Shown in pieces: positions 25,973-35,988 of a stretch of DNA of 64,000 nucleotides (position 1 is the stretch's first letter; each line of letters opens with the position of its first letter). The stretch lies in contig NZ_CP039865.1 of the NCBI RefSeq assembly GCF_005160265.1, forward strand, positions 1,636,828 through 1,700,827, read 5' to 3'. The translations under genes were made by a program, and so were the position numbers. Under the pieces are notes generated by a model. The model saw nothing but the letters and a program-made list of their open reading frames with translations, did not search any database and was not told where the DNA came from. This DNA comes from Phreatobacter aquaticus. Lineage in GTDB: Bacteria > Pseudomonadota > Alphaproteobacteria > Rhizobiales > Phreatobacteraceae.

Positions 25973-28291
25973 ATGGCCGATGGAATCGCTTCGAACGATG
26001 CGGGTTTCAAGCCACACACGTCGCATTGGGGCGTTTTCTCGGCGCGGATGAAGGACGGAGCGCTCGACATCCGGCCACATCCCGGCGACCCGGATCCGAA
26101 TGGCATCATCGGCAATTTCCCGGGCGCGCTCCGGCATCGGGCGCGCATCGCCGAGCCCATGGTCCGCAAGGGCTGGCTGGAGAACGGTCCCGGTCCCGAT
26201 GAAAGGCGCGGTCGCGATGAATTCGTGGCGGTGAGCTGGGACAAGGTCATCGAGCTTCTGGGCGGCGAGCTTGCCCGCGTGAAGGACCAGTTCGGACCGG
26301 GCGCGGTGTTCGGCGGTTCCTATGGCTGGGCCAGCGCCGGCCGCTTCCACCATGCTCAGAGCCAGATTCACCGCTTCCTCAATGTCGCGCTCGGCGGCTA
26401 TGTCCGCTCGGTCAATTCCTATTCGTCGGGCGCCTCTTCCGTCCTGCTGCCGCAGATTCTCGCCGGCTATGAGGAGATCACCAAGCGCAACGTCTCCTGG
26501 GACCAGATCGCCGAGCACACCGACATCGTGCTGGCATTCGGCGGCATGGCGCTGAAGAACTCGATGGTTGCCGGCGGCTCGATCAGCCAGCATGTCGAGC
26601 GCGGCGCGATGGACCGCGCCCGAGCGCGCGGCTGCGACTTCGTGCTGGTTAGTCCGCTCAAGGCCGATCTGCCCGACGAGGCCGGCGCCGAATGGATCGC
26701 CGGCATGCCCGGCACCGACACCGCCATGATGATGGGCATCGTCCACACCCTCGTCGTCGAGGGCCTTGCCGATCGCGCCTTCCTCGATCGCTACACCGAG
26801 GGCTGGCCGGTCTTCGAACGCTACCTGATGGGCGAGACCGACGGCCAGCCGAAGGATGCCGCCTGGGCCTCCGGCATCACCGGCATCGCCGCCGACGAGA
26901 TCGTCGCGCTCGCCCGGCGGCTCGCCGGCAAGCGGGCCGTGATCGTCGTCTCCCACTCCCTCCAGCGCGCCGAACATGGCGAACAGCCGGTCTGGATGGG
27001 CATGGTGCTGGCAGCCGCCCTCGGCCAGATCGGCCTGCCCGGCGGCGGCTACGCCTATGCGCTGGGCGCCATCGGGTATTATGGGCGGCGGTTCAATGCC
27101 GTGCCGGGGCCGACCCTGTCGCAGGGCCGCAATGGTGTCGCGGACTTCATTCCCGTCGCGCGCATCTCGGACATGCTCCTGAAGCCCGGCACGACCTATC
27201 GCTATAACGGGCAGACCCGCACATACCCTCAGATCAAGCTGGTCTATTGGGCCGGCGGCAATCCGTTCCACCACCACCAGGACCTCAACCGGCTGCGCAA
27301 GGCCTTCGCCAGGCTCGACACGCTGGTCGTCCACGAACTCGGCTGGACAGCGACCGCCCGCCACGCCGATATCGTCCTGCCCTGCACGATGACGCTGGAG
27401 CGCGAGGATATCGGCTTCTCCTCCAACGACCCGCTCATGGTCGCGATGCACCAGGTCGCCGAGCCCTATGGCAAGGCGCGCGATGACTACGCGATCTTCG
27501 CCGATCTGGCCGAGCGGCTCGGCGCGCGCGAGGCCTTCACCGAGGGGCGGACCGCCCGCGAATGGCTCGCTCATCTCTATGAGACGACGCGCGCCGGCCT
27601 CGCCAAGCAGGGATTACCCGCGCCATCCTTCGAGGAGTTCTGGACGCAAGGGCTGATGGAGTTGCCGCAGCTGCCCGACGATGGCGGCGAGATGCGCCGG
27701 TTCCGCGACGATCCCGTCGCCCATCCGCTGTCCACCCCCAGCGGAAAGATCGAGATCTTCTCCGCCAAGATCGATGGCCACGGCGATGCCGATTGTCCGG
27801 GTCATCCGGTCTGGCTCGACAAGACCGAGGTTCCGCGGCCGGCGGCGCCGCTGTTCCTGGTGGCCAACCAGCCGGCCACGCGCCTGCACAGCCAGCTCGA
27901 TTTCGGCGGCCACAGCAGCGATGCCAAACACCGCGGCCGTGAAGTTGCACGGATGCATCCGGAGGATGCCAAGGCGCGCGGCATCGGTGATGGCGACATC
28001 GCCCGGCTGTTCAACGAGCGCGGCGCCTGCCTCGCCGCCGTCCGGGTGACCGCTACGGTCCGCAAGGGCGTGATCCAGCTGCCAACCGGTGCCTGGTTCG
28101 ATCCGGCCGATCCGAGCGAGGAGACATCGCTCTGCGTCCATGGCAATCCGAACGTGCTGACCCGCGATGTCGGCACGTCGAGTTTCGCCCAGGGGTGCGC
28201 CGGCCAGTTGACGGTGGTCGAGGTCGAGCGGTTCGAGGGCAATCTGCCGCCGATCCAGGCCTTCGATCCGCCCGTCAGCGTGGCGGTCTGA
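25973..28291 (+). CDS. Molybdopterin-dependent oxidoreductase, biotin sulfoxide/DMSO reductase type
   Basis: A 772-residue protein of the DMSO reductase family, closest in pattern to BisC/TorA: GGSYGWASAGRFHHAQSQIHRFLN, then SVNSYSSGA, where Ser151 is the likely molybdenum ligand. No Tat signal peptide and no iron-sulfur Cys motif at the N-terminus, so it should be cytosolic like BisC. The C-terminal cofactor-binding domain ends with HGNPNVLTRDVGTSSFAQGCAGQ. GAGGA precedes the ATG at 25973. It may reduce biotin or methionine sulfoxide; no partner subunit is nearby. Confidence 0.87.
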   Translation: MADGIASNDAGFKPHTSHWGVFSARMKDGALDIRPHPGDPDPNGIIGNFPGALRHRARIAEPMVRKGWLENGPGPDERRGRDEFVAVSWDKVIELLGGELARVKDQFGPGAVFGGSYGWASAGRFHHAQSQIHRFLNVALGGYVRSVNSYSSGASSVLLPQILAGYEEITKRNVSWDQIAEHTDIVLAFGGMALKNSMVAGGSISQHVERGAMDRARARGCDFVLVSPLKADLPDEAGAEWIAGMPGTDTAMMMGIVHTLVVEGLADRAFLDRYTEGWPVFERYLMGETDGQPKDAAWASGITGIAADEIVALARRLAGKRAVIVVSHSLQRAEHGEQPVWMGMVLAAALGQIGLPGGGYAYALGAIGYYGRRFNAVPGPTLSQGRNGVADFIPVARISDMLLKPGTTYRYNGQTRTYPQIKLVYWAGGNPFHHHQDLNRLRKAFARLDTLVVHELGWTATARHADIVLPCTMTLEREDIGFSSNDPLMVAMHQVAEPYGKARDDYAIFADLAERLGAREAFTEGRTAREWLAHLYETTRAGLAKQGLPAPSFEEFWTQGLMELPQLPDDGGEMRRFRDDPVAHPLSTPSGKIEIFSAKIDGHGDADCPGHPVWLDKTEVPRPAAPLFLVANQPATRLHSQLDFGGHSSDAKHRGREVARMHPEDAKARGIGDGDIARLFNERGACLAAVRVTATVRKGVIQLPTGAWFDPADPSEETSLCVHGNPNVLTRDVGTSSFAQGCAGQLTVVEVERFEGNLPPIQAFDPPVSVAV

Positions 28292-28334
28292 CCAGACCGA
28301 CCTGCTACCCCCGCCTCACCCGAGAGTGCCTGCC

Positions 28335-29828
<1,494 letters not shown>

Positions 29829-29840
29829 GGCAAGGGCGGC

Positions 29841-29981
29841 TTACTTCTTCTTGGCAGCGGCGGCGTCGACCACCCGCTTCTGGACGGCGGCGAAAGTCGT
29901 CGCTCCGGCGGGCGCCGGTTCGGCCTTGGGCTTCTTCGGTTTCTTGGCTTCGCGATTGCCGCGGGCGTCACTTCTGGCCAT
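29841..29981 (-). CDS. Small basic protein of 46 residues, unknown function
   Basis: Starts MARSDARGNREAKKPKKPK and ends VDAAAAKKK. It is Lys- and Ala-rich with a Pro-Ala linker, and has no signal or membrane segment. An excellent ribosome site AGAGGAGG lies six bases before the ATG, which is the main evidence that it is a real gene. It lies 20 bases after the DUF1488 gene in the same direction, so it is probably the last gene of that small operon. The basic composition would suit nucleic acid binding, but that is a guess. Confidence 0.7.
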   Translation of the reverse strand: MARSDARGNREAKKPKKPKAEPAPAGATTFAAVQKRVVDAAAAKKK

Positions 29982-30001
29982 GCAGGCCTCCTCTTGGTCG
30001 T

Positions 30002-30265
30002 TCAGAATTCGGATGCGGTCAGGCGGTAGAAGCTCTGCTTGCCGCGTGCATGAGCAACGCCTGCCGCCTTCTCGATGCGTGGCCGATTGGCATCGAAGGT
30101 GCGCAGGAGTGAGGCCTCATCATCAAGTCCGCGCGGATCGAGCCGATGCAGGGCATCGGCATCCACATAGAACGTGAACTCGAACTGGGATTCGTGGCCC
30201 CAGAAGCGGATGGCGCGGCGCTCCGCCTCGTAGCTTCGGCTGGCATTGGGGAAGGCGAGTGTCAT
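30002..30265 (-). CDS. DUF1488 family protein
   Basis: An 87-residue protein with the DUF1488 pattern: FPNASRSYEAERRAIRFWGHES, FEFTFYVDADAL and a C-terminal ARGKQSFYRLTASEF. The function of the family is unknown. CAGGAG and AAGGA precede the ATG. It overlaps the stop of the preceding gene by 4 bases, so it is translationally coupled to it. Confidence 0.88.
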   Translation of the reverse strand: MTLAFPNASRSYEAERRAIRFWGHESQFEFTFYVDADALHRLDPRGLDDEASLLRTFDANRPRIEKAAGVAHARGKQSFYRLTASEF

Positions 30266-30654
30266 TCCTTGGCTCCTGTATCCGAGCGGGGGCCCGGCGA
30301 AGGCGTTCCGTCCCGCCCGTTCCCCTGATCGGCCGGGAGATCGTGGTCGGCCACATGCGGAGTCTGGGCGAGCAGGCGATCGAAATCCTCGAACAGCGTC
30401 TGGATCAGATGGAGCCGCCGGGGATCCTGGGCCTCCAGCGTGCCGGCGAACAATCCGACGAGATAGCGGGCCTTCTCGACGGCCTCCGACCAGGACGCGG
30501 ACGGTGCCGCCAGCAGGAACTTCTCAAGCTCGTCGCGGCGCGCCCTGAGCGCCGTCTGGTCGGTCTCGACTTCGATGCGCAACCTCCGCAACTCGGTCGC
30601 CTTCTGCGCGGCCATGCCGCGCCGGCCATCAAGATCGGTGATCTGGTCGGTCAT
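30262..30654 (-). CDS. Hypothetical coiled-coil protein
   Basis: A 130-residue soluble protein. Residues from about 15 to 60 (AAQKATELRRLRIEVETDQ and on to RRDELEKFLLA) are a likely coiled coil; the last 25 residues are polar and low-complexity. I do not recognise a family. ATG 30654 was taken over an upstream ATG at 30705 because the conserved-looking part starts there, but neither has a strong ribosome site. Its stop overlaps the DUF1488 start. Confidence 0.65.
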   Translation of the reverse strand: MTDQITDLDGRRGMAAQKATELRRLRIEVETDQTALRARRDELEKFLLAAPSASWSEAVEKARYLVGLFAGTLEAQDPRRLHLIQTLFEDFDRLLAQTPHVADHDLPADQGNGRDGTPSPGPRSDTGAKE

Positions 30655-30906
30655 GGCGACATATCCCAGGGAGCGCGCGAACCCGGTCGCGGCCGGTCGC
30701 TCCAATCAGAGCGACAGCCGATAATACCGGTCTTGGAAAAACGAGATGCGGGCGGAAGAATTCGGCAGAAAAAATGTGTCCAGCCAAGCGCACGCAAAGT
30801 GATCATACGCTCTTCCAAGACGAATAGCCCGACAAAAATCCCGCGCACTCCGGCCGAACTATTTATTTTTCTGTCATTTCCAGCCCGGTTCCGCTATGCT
30901 GAAAAG

Positions 30907-31098
30907 AGGCAGAGTGATCGCGCTCCCCAAGGGAAGCTGAGATTTCCTCCGTAGTCCTAACCCTTGCCGCAAGGCTGAGGGGGCCTGTGTCGCCCACAGC
31001 GATGACCCGCGAGAGCGCCTGACCCACCGTGGTGGGCAGCCGGATTGCTGCGGTCTTCCAGGAATTTGACCAGCACACGGGTGACTGAGCCCGTTTTC
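30907..31098 (+). ncRNA. Candidate small RNA gene with its own promoter and terminator
   Basis: This lies in a 526-base gap without a gene. A possible promoter is CTGTCA (30871-30876), 18 bases, then TATGCT (30895-30900). The following 190 bases contain several hairpins: CCTTG with CAAGG, CTGTG with CACAG, and an apical CCCACC with GGTGGG within a longer irregular stem. The region ends in ACGGG, an 8-base loop, CCCGT and TTTC (31077-31098). I could not match it to a known RNA family; size and folding would allow a 6S-like RNA, without sequence proof. Confidence 0.3.
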
Positions 31099-31180
31099 AA
31101 CGCAGATGCGGCAGCTGTGATGCGGTCAGCGTTTGTTTCCAGTGACGCCCTCACGGCGCCAGCGTTCAAGGAGCCATTCC

Positions 31181-31471
31181 ATGGTTTATCGCGGCCTCTC
31201 CCTTGAGGAGATCAAGCAGAAGGCGAGCTCGAGCTTCGACACGATCGAGCAGCGCAAGAAGGACAATGCCAAGTCATTCGCGGCTCAGCAGACCGCCCGC
31301 AATGCGGTCAACACCAACATGATGCGCCTGCGCGCGCTGCGTGAGGCCAAGGAAGCCGCCGATGCGGAAATCGCCGCCGAGCAGAAGGCTCTCGCGGCAG
31401 CCGCCAAGCCGAAGCCCAAGCCGCGCGCCGCCGCGAAGACCGCCAAGGCCCCGAAGATCGCCGCCGAATAA
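31181..31471 (+). CDS. Hypothetical Ala/Lys-rich protein
   Basis: A 96-residue protein starting MVYRGLSLEEIKQKASSSFD. A predicted helix from about 12 to 70 is followed by a tail of repeated Lys-Pro and Ala-Lys (AAKPKPKPRAAAKTAKAPK), like histone-tail-like low complexity. AAGGAG lies 8 bases before the ATG. No family is recognised. A short GCCGC/GCGGC hairpin lies between its stop and the convergent gene. Confidence 0.7.
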   Translation: MVYRGLSLEEIKQKASSSFDTIEQRKKDNAKSFAAQQTARNAVNTNMMRLRALREAKEAADAEIAAEQKALAAAAKPKPKPRAAAKTAKAPKIAAE

Positions 31472-31483
31472 GCCTGTGCCGCT

Positions 31484-31714
31484 TTAGGCGGCCGAGGCAT
31501 CGACGGGAAGAGCACCGATCCTGCGCTCGTCACTGAGCGCGGCATCGATGATGCCAATCTGGCTGTCTATCAGCCTCAGATTGTCCTGCAGCGAGGACCG
31601 GCGCGACCGGTCCTCGAAATTGGCGAGCGTCTCGCCAATGGTGTGCCGCCGCACATCGACATAGCGCGAGCGCAGGTCGAGCAGGTGCCGGACAGGCTTG
31701 GTTTCGGCCATCAT
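31484..31714 (-). CDS. Small hypothetical protein, 76 residues
   Basis: A charged, mostly helical protein: MMAETKPVRHLLDLRSRYVD, then VRRHTIGETLANFEDRSRRSSLQDN. It has no signal or membrane segment. GAGGA precedes the double ATG. No family recognised. The next 200 bases upstream, before idnD, show nothing further. Confidence 0.6.
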   Translation of the reverse strand: MMAETKPVRHLLDLRSRYVDVRRHTIGETLANFEDRSRRSSLQDNLRLIDSQIGIIDAALSDERRIGALPVDASAA

Positions 31715-31914
31715 GGATGGGTCCTCGGTGGGGCTGGCGTCCGGCCGCGATCAGGATTGTGGCGAAGCCGGGCAGCATCGTTCAGGTTCCGATCAGGCTG
31801 GCCCGAGGGCCAGTCCAGACGGCGAGCGCCGCAGCCACGCAGAACGCCATGGCTGCCGGACCGTCGCACAGTTCGCGCCGCTGCGGGAATGTTTGTTCCC
31901 GTCAGCCCGCGCGA

Positions 31915-32946
31915 TCAGAAGCTCAGTTGCACCTTCATCGACTGGCTGCGATCACCCGCGATCTCGAAGGCCTTCACGGCATCCTCGAGGGGATAGATGC
32001 CTGTCAGCAGCGGCGTCATGTCGATGCGGCGCTGGCTGATCAGATCGACGGCGAGCGCGAACTCTTCGTGGAACCGGAAGGAGCCCTTCATCCTGATCTC
32101 CTTGGCCACGATCAGGTTGAGCGGGATCTTGATGTCCCCGTTGATGCCGAGCTGGACGAGCGTGCCGCGGGGCTTCAGCACGTCGATGCCGGTGCGCAGA
32201 GCGGCCTCGTTGCCGGAGCATTCGAACTGCACGTCGAACGAGCCCTTGTTGGCCGAATAGGCGGCGATCTCCTCAGGGTTCTCGGCGACATTGATCGCGC
32301 GGTCGGCGCCGATGGTCAGCGCGCGGGCGAGCACCGCCGAGGCGACATCGGTGGCGACGATCTCGCGGGCGCCATGGAGCCTCGCCGCCATGATGGTCAG
32401 CGCACCGATCGGCCCGCAGCCGGTGACCAGCACGCGCTTGCCGAGCAGCGAGCCGGCATGGCTCAGCCCGTGCAGCACAACGGCGAAGGGTTCGGCAAAG
32501 GCGGCTTCGTTGACCGAGACCCCATCGCCGACCTTGTGGCACTGCCAGGCCTCGGCGACGAGCCTCTGGCGGAACGCGCCCTGGATGTGAGGCATGGGCA
32601 TGGCGCTGCCGTAGAAGCGCATGTTCAGGCAATGGTTCTGCTGGCCCTTCAGACAATAGGTGCAGGCATTGCAGGGCCGGCTCGGCGACACCGCCACGCG
32701 GTCGCCGATGGCGAGCCCCGAGACCGACGACCCCAGCGCGACGATCGTGCCGGCGACCTCATGGCCGAGGATCATCGGCTCGCGCACCCGCACCGTGCCG
32801 AACCCGCCATGGTGGTAATAGTGCAGGTCGGAGCCGCAGATGCCGCCGGCGCCAATGGCGATCTCCACCTGGCCCGGTCCTGCGGTCTCCGCCTCGTGCT
32901 CCTCGATGCGCAGATCGTGGGCGGCGTGAATGACGATGGCCTTCAT
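31915..32946 (-). CDS. idnD: L-idonate 5-dehydrogenase
   Basis: A 343-residue zinc-dependent medium-chain dehydrogenase. The catalytic zinc site has CGSDLHYYHHGG and GHE; the structural zinc site is PCNACTYCLKGQQNHC with four Cys. The Rossmann motif is VTGCGPIGALTI. It oxidises L-idonate to 5-keto-D-gluconate. GGGAGAGGT precedes the ATG. The 5-ketogluconate reductase gene lies just upstream in the same direction, which supports the assignment over other sugar-acid dehydrogenases. Confidence 0.88.
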   Translation of the reverse strand: MKAIVIHAAHDLRIEEHEAETAGPGQVEIAIGAGGICGSDLHYYHHGGFGTVRVREPMILGHEVAGTIVALGSSVSGLAIGDRVAVSPSRPCNACTYCLKGQQNHCLNMRFYGSAMPMPHIQGAFRQRLVAEAWQCHKVGDGVSVNEAAFAEPFAVVLHGLSHAGSLLGKRVLVTGCGPIGALTIMAARLHGAREIVATDVASAVLARALTIGADRAINVAENPEEIAAYSANKGSFDVQFECSGNEAALRTGIDVLKPRGTLVQLGINGDIKIPLNLIVAKEIRMKGSFRFHEEFALAVDLISQRRIDMTPLLTGIYPLEDAVKAFEIAGDRSQSMKVQLSF

Positions 32947-32976
32947 GTGACCTCTCCCTGATCTGGTCCGCCGGCC

Positions 32977-33744
32977 TCAGAGGCAGGTGGTGATGCCGCC
33001 ATCGACATAGAGCGTATGGCCGTTGACGAAGGACGAGGCCCGGCCCGACAGGAAGATAGCGGCGCCGACCAGTTCCTCGACATTGCCCCAGCGCCCGGCC
33101 GGCGTGCGCTTCTCGAGCCAGGACGAGAATTCGGGATTGTCGACGAGCGCCTGGTTGAGCGGTGTCTTGAAATAGCCCGGCGCGATGGCGTTGATCTGCA
33201 GGCCGTATTTGGCCCAGTCGGCGCACATGCCGCGGGTGAGATTCTTCACCGCGCCCTTGGTCGCCGTGTAGGGCGCGATGCCGGGACGGGCGAGTTCGCT
33301 CTGCACCGAGGCGATGTTGATGATCTTGCCGCGACCGCGGGGGATCATGTGCCGGGCGACCGCCTGCCCGACATAGAAGGTGCTGGAAATGTTGGTGGCG
33401 AGCAGCAGCTCCCACTTGTCGGCGGGAAAGTCTTCCAGCGGCGAGCGGAACTGCATGCCGGCATTGTTGACGAGAATGTCGATCGCGCCGACGGAGGCCT
33501 CGATCTCAGCCACGCCCGCCTGGGCCGCCTTGGCATCGGTGACGTCGAAACCCGCGACTGACACGGTGTGGCCCGCAGCCTTCAGCCGGGCAGCGGCAGC
33601 CTCCAGCTTGGCCTGGTCGCGGCCGTTCAGCACGACCGAGGCCCCATGGGCAGCGAGCCCCTCTGCCAGCGCGTAGCCGATACCCTGCGATGAGCCGGTG
33701 ACCAGCGCCCGCGCGCCAGTGAGATCAAACAGTTCGAAGGCCAT
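32977..33744 (-). CDS. idnO: Gluconate 5-dehydrogenase (5-ketogluconate reductase), SDR family
   Basis: A 255-residue short-chain dehydrogenase. The cofactor motif is TGSSQGIGYALA, NNAG follows, and the catalytic YxxxK is in APYTATKGAVK. LTRGMCADWAKYGLQINAIAPGYFKTPLN is typical of the gluconate 5-dehydrogenase group. It interconverts 5-ketogluconate and D-gluconate, linking idonate to the gluconate route. It is first in an operon with idnD; the kinase and transporter are not in the window. Confidence 0.87.
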   Translation of the reverse strand: MAFELFDLTGARALVTGSSQGIGYALAEGLAAHGASVVLNGRDQAKLEAAAARLKAAGHTVSVAGFDVTDAKAAQAGVAEIEASVGAIDILVNNAGMQFRSPLEDFPADKWELLLATNISSTFYVGQAVARHMIPRGRGKIINIASVQSELARPGIAPYTATKGAVKNLTRGMCADWAKYGLQINAIAPGYFKTPLNQALVDNPEFSSWLEKRTPAGRWGNVEELVGAAIFLSGRASSFVNGHTLYVDGGITTCL

Positions 33745-34006
33745 GCCGTCTCTCCCGCAGGACAGCGATCGTTCAGCGCCGCTTGTCCGCCTGCCTTCAT
33801 GCAGCCGTCCGCCCGCCGCCGCAAGAACCTGCCCCGGGCGAATTGCGGCAAGCTACCGCGCCCCATGGACATTTGCGAAACCTCCCGGCAGCCTGTCGTG
33901 ATGGCGACGAACCGTCGCAGGGGGCAGGCTTCGCGCCGATACCGGGTTGCATCGGTTGGTGAAGGCGAGTTGCATTGCCGGTGTGCGGAAATGACATGGA
34001 CACAGG

Positions 34007-34022
34007 GTGCAATCGATTGCAC
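34007..34022. promoter_or_regulatory. Perfect 16-bp palindrome, LacI-type operator candidate
   Basis: GTGCAATCGATTGCAC reads the same on both strands and has the central CG typical of LacI/GalR operators. It lies 33 bases before the start of the binding-protein gene at 34055 and 263 bases upstream of idnO in the 310-base divergent gap. It probably controls the ABC transporter and amidohydrolase operon. No LacI-type gene is in the window. Confidence 0.55.
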
Positions 34023-34054
34023 GTTGTCATTGGCGATCAACGAGGAGACCTGAG

Positions 34055-35113
34055 ATGGTGGCATGGACAAGACGCGGATTCATCGCGGCATCCACGGCTG
34101 GTGCCGGCCTCCTGGCCGCGCCGCAGGTGCGGGCTCAGACCGATTTCATGGAGCCGGTGCGCATCCGCATGGGCTTCGCGCCCTATATCTCGGCGGGGCC
34201 CTATTACATCGCCCAGGCCAAGGGCTATTTCAAAAAGCTGAACATCGAGATCGAGCCGTCGAGCCACGTCGATGGCTCCCTGTCCATGCCGGCTCTGGCC
34301 GCGGGCGAACTCGACATCACGGGTGCAACCCTGAGTGCCGGACTGTTCAACCTGATGTCGAAGGGAACGGGCCTGCGCCTGTTCTTCGAGCGGGGCCGCG
34401 AGGCGCCGGGCTGGGGCTCCAACTCCATCATGGTATCGAATGCCATGTGGGAGAAGGGCTTCCGCTCGGTGGATGGCTACAAGCTCGCCAAGGGCGCTAA
34501 GATCGGCATTTCCTCGCGCGGCAGCGTCGCCCACTACCTGCACGGCGTCGGCCTCGAGCGGGCCGGACTGAAGTTCGACGATGCCGACTGGAACTGGGGC
34601 ATGTCACCCCAGGTCAGCCTGCCGCTGATGCAGCAGAACCGCATCGACATTCTCAACATGCCGTTGCCCGGCGCCTATGCCGCGCAGAGCCGCGGGATCG
34701 GCAAGATCGCCACCTGGAGCGACGAGATCGCCCCCAACTTCGTGCTGGCCTGCTCCGTCGCCAGCGAGAAGTTCCTGCGCGAGAAGCATTCGGCCGCCGT
34801 GCGCTTCTCCATGGCGATCATGCAGGGCAATGTCGAGTTCATGGATGCCGCGCGCAACGGCACACCGGAGATCCTCAAGATCATGGCCGAAGGCACCGGC
34901 CTGACGCCCGAGGTGATCGATTCCACCCGCCAGCGCTGGACCTTCATGTCGCCCGACGGCCTGCCGAACATGCCCTCGATCCTCGGGCAGCAGCGCTACT
35001 GGCACGAGAAGACCGACCTTTTGGCCCGCATGGTGCCGGAGAACCAGATCTTCGACGATCGCGCCGTGCGCGAGGCACGCAAGCGGATGGACGACAAGAA
35101 CCCCTTCATCTGA
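34055..35113 (+). CDS. ABC transporter substrate-binding protein, NMT1/SsuA type
   Basis: A 352-residue periplasmic protein of the family that binds small organic molecules such as sulfonates or pyrimidine precursors. The signal peptide has the Tat motif TRRGFIAAS and ends near VRAQ. The family start VRIRMGFAPYISAGPYYIAQAKGYFKK is clear, followed by ALAAGELDITGATL. GAGGAGA precedes the ATG. It leads an operon with the ATPase, permease and three amidohydrolase genes, so its ligand is probably the substrate or precursor of those enzymes. Confidence 0.88.
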   Translation: MVAWTRRGFIAASTAGAGLLAAPQVRAQTDFMEPVRIRMGFAPYISAGPYYIAQAKGYFKKLNIEIEPSSHVDGSLSMPALAAGELDITGATLSAGLFNLMSKGTGLRLFFERGREAPGWGSNSIMVSNAMWEKGFRSVDGYKLAKGAKIGISSRGSVAHYLHGVGLERAGLKFDDADWNWGMSPQVSLPLMQQNRIDILNMPLPGAYAAQSRGIGKIATWSDEIAPNFVLACSVASEKFLREKHSAAVRFSMAIMQGNVEFMDAARNGTPEILKIMAEGTGLTPEVIDSTRQRWTFMSPDGLPNMPSILGQQRYWHEKTDLLARMVPENQIFDDRAVREARKRMDDKNPFI

Positions 35114-35179
35114 CGGGAGGGCGCCGGAAGCGCCGCCCCCGAGGCGACCCGTTCGCGCCAAGGAGGCGCATCTCAGCCC

Positions 35180-35980
35180 ATGTCCTTTGAAGCCATATCG
35201 ATCGAGGGCCTGTCGCACCGCTTCCTGTCGCGGTCGCGGCCCCCGACCACGGCCCTCACCGACGTGACCTGCCGGTTTCCCGCCGGCAAGGTCACCGCGA
35301 TCGTCGGGCCGTCCGGCTGTGGGAAATCGACCCTGCTGCTCATCATGCGCGGGCTGGTCAAGGCGAGCCAGGGCGAGGTGAAGTTCCTCTATGGCGACGG
35401 CAAGGGCGGCCTTGCGCCCGGTGCTCCGCCGCGCATGGCGACCGTCTGGCAGTCGTTCAATCTGCTGCCCTGGCGGACTGTCGCCGACAATGTCGCCTTC
35501 GGTCTGGAGCTTGCCGGCATGGGCGCCGAGGAGCGCCGGGCCAAGGCGATGGACGCCATCAAGGCGGTCGAGCTTGCGGGCTTCGAGAACCATTATCCGG
35601 GCCAGCTCTCCGGCGGCATGCGCCAGCGCGTTGGCCTTGCCCGCGGCCTGGTGATGGCGCCCGACATCCTGTTCCTCGACGAGCCTTTCGGGGCGCTTGA
35701 TGCCCAGACGCGTCTCTATCTGCAGGAACAGCTGTCGACGCTGGTCGAGGCGAGCGCCAAGACCGTCATCCTGATCACCCATTCCATCGAGGAAGCGATC
35801 TTCCTCGGCGACCATGTGGTGGTGATGACCGCGCGTCCCGGCCGCGTCGCGGCAACCCTTGACGTGGACCTGGCCCGCCCGCGCGGCATCGACGTGCAGA
35901 ACGACAAGCGCTTCGGCGAGCTGTTCTCCGAGATCTACGGCCTGCTGCGCGACGAAGTGCGCAAGTCCATGCTGAACTGA
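35180..35980 (+). CDS. ABC transporter ATP-binding protein, nitrate/sulfonate/taurine type
   Basis: A 266-residue cytoplasmic ATPase. Walker [10 protein letters not shown] is at 43-51; the signature is LSGGMRQR and Walker B is ILFLDEPFGALD. The sequence FNLLPWRTVADNVAFGLEL is typical of the SsuB/TauB group. It powers uptake through the permease encoded 8 bases downstream. An AAGGAGG is placed rather far (about 14 bases) from the ATG. Confidence 0.92.
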   Translation: MSFEAISIEGLSHRFLSRSRPPTTALTDVTCRFPAGKVTAIVGPSGCGKSTLLLIMRGLVKASQGEVKFLYGDGKGGLAPGAPPRMATVWQSFNLLPWRTVADNVAFGLELAGMGAEERRAKAMDAIKAVELAGFENHYPGQLSGGMRQRVGLARGLVMAPDILFLDEPFGALDAQTRLYLQEQLSTLVEASAKTVILITHSIEEAIFLGDHVVVMTARPGRVAATLDVDLARPRGIDVQNDKRFGELFSEIYGLLRDEVRKSMLN

Positions 35981-35988
35981 GGCGCACC

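Noticed and set aside
30907-31098. Firm identification of the possible RNA as 6S RNA
   Set aside because: Only size and general folding fit; I could not find the conserved bubble sequence or the usual zapA/fthC neighbours, so the family is left open.
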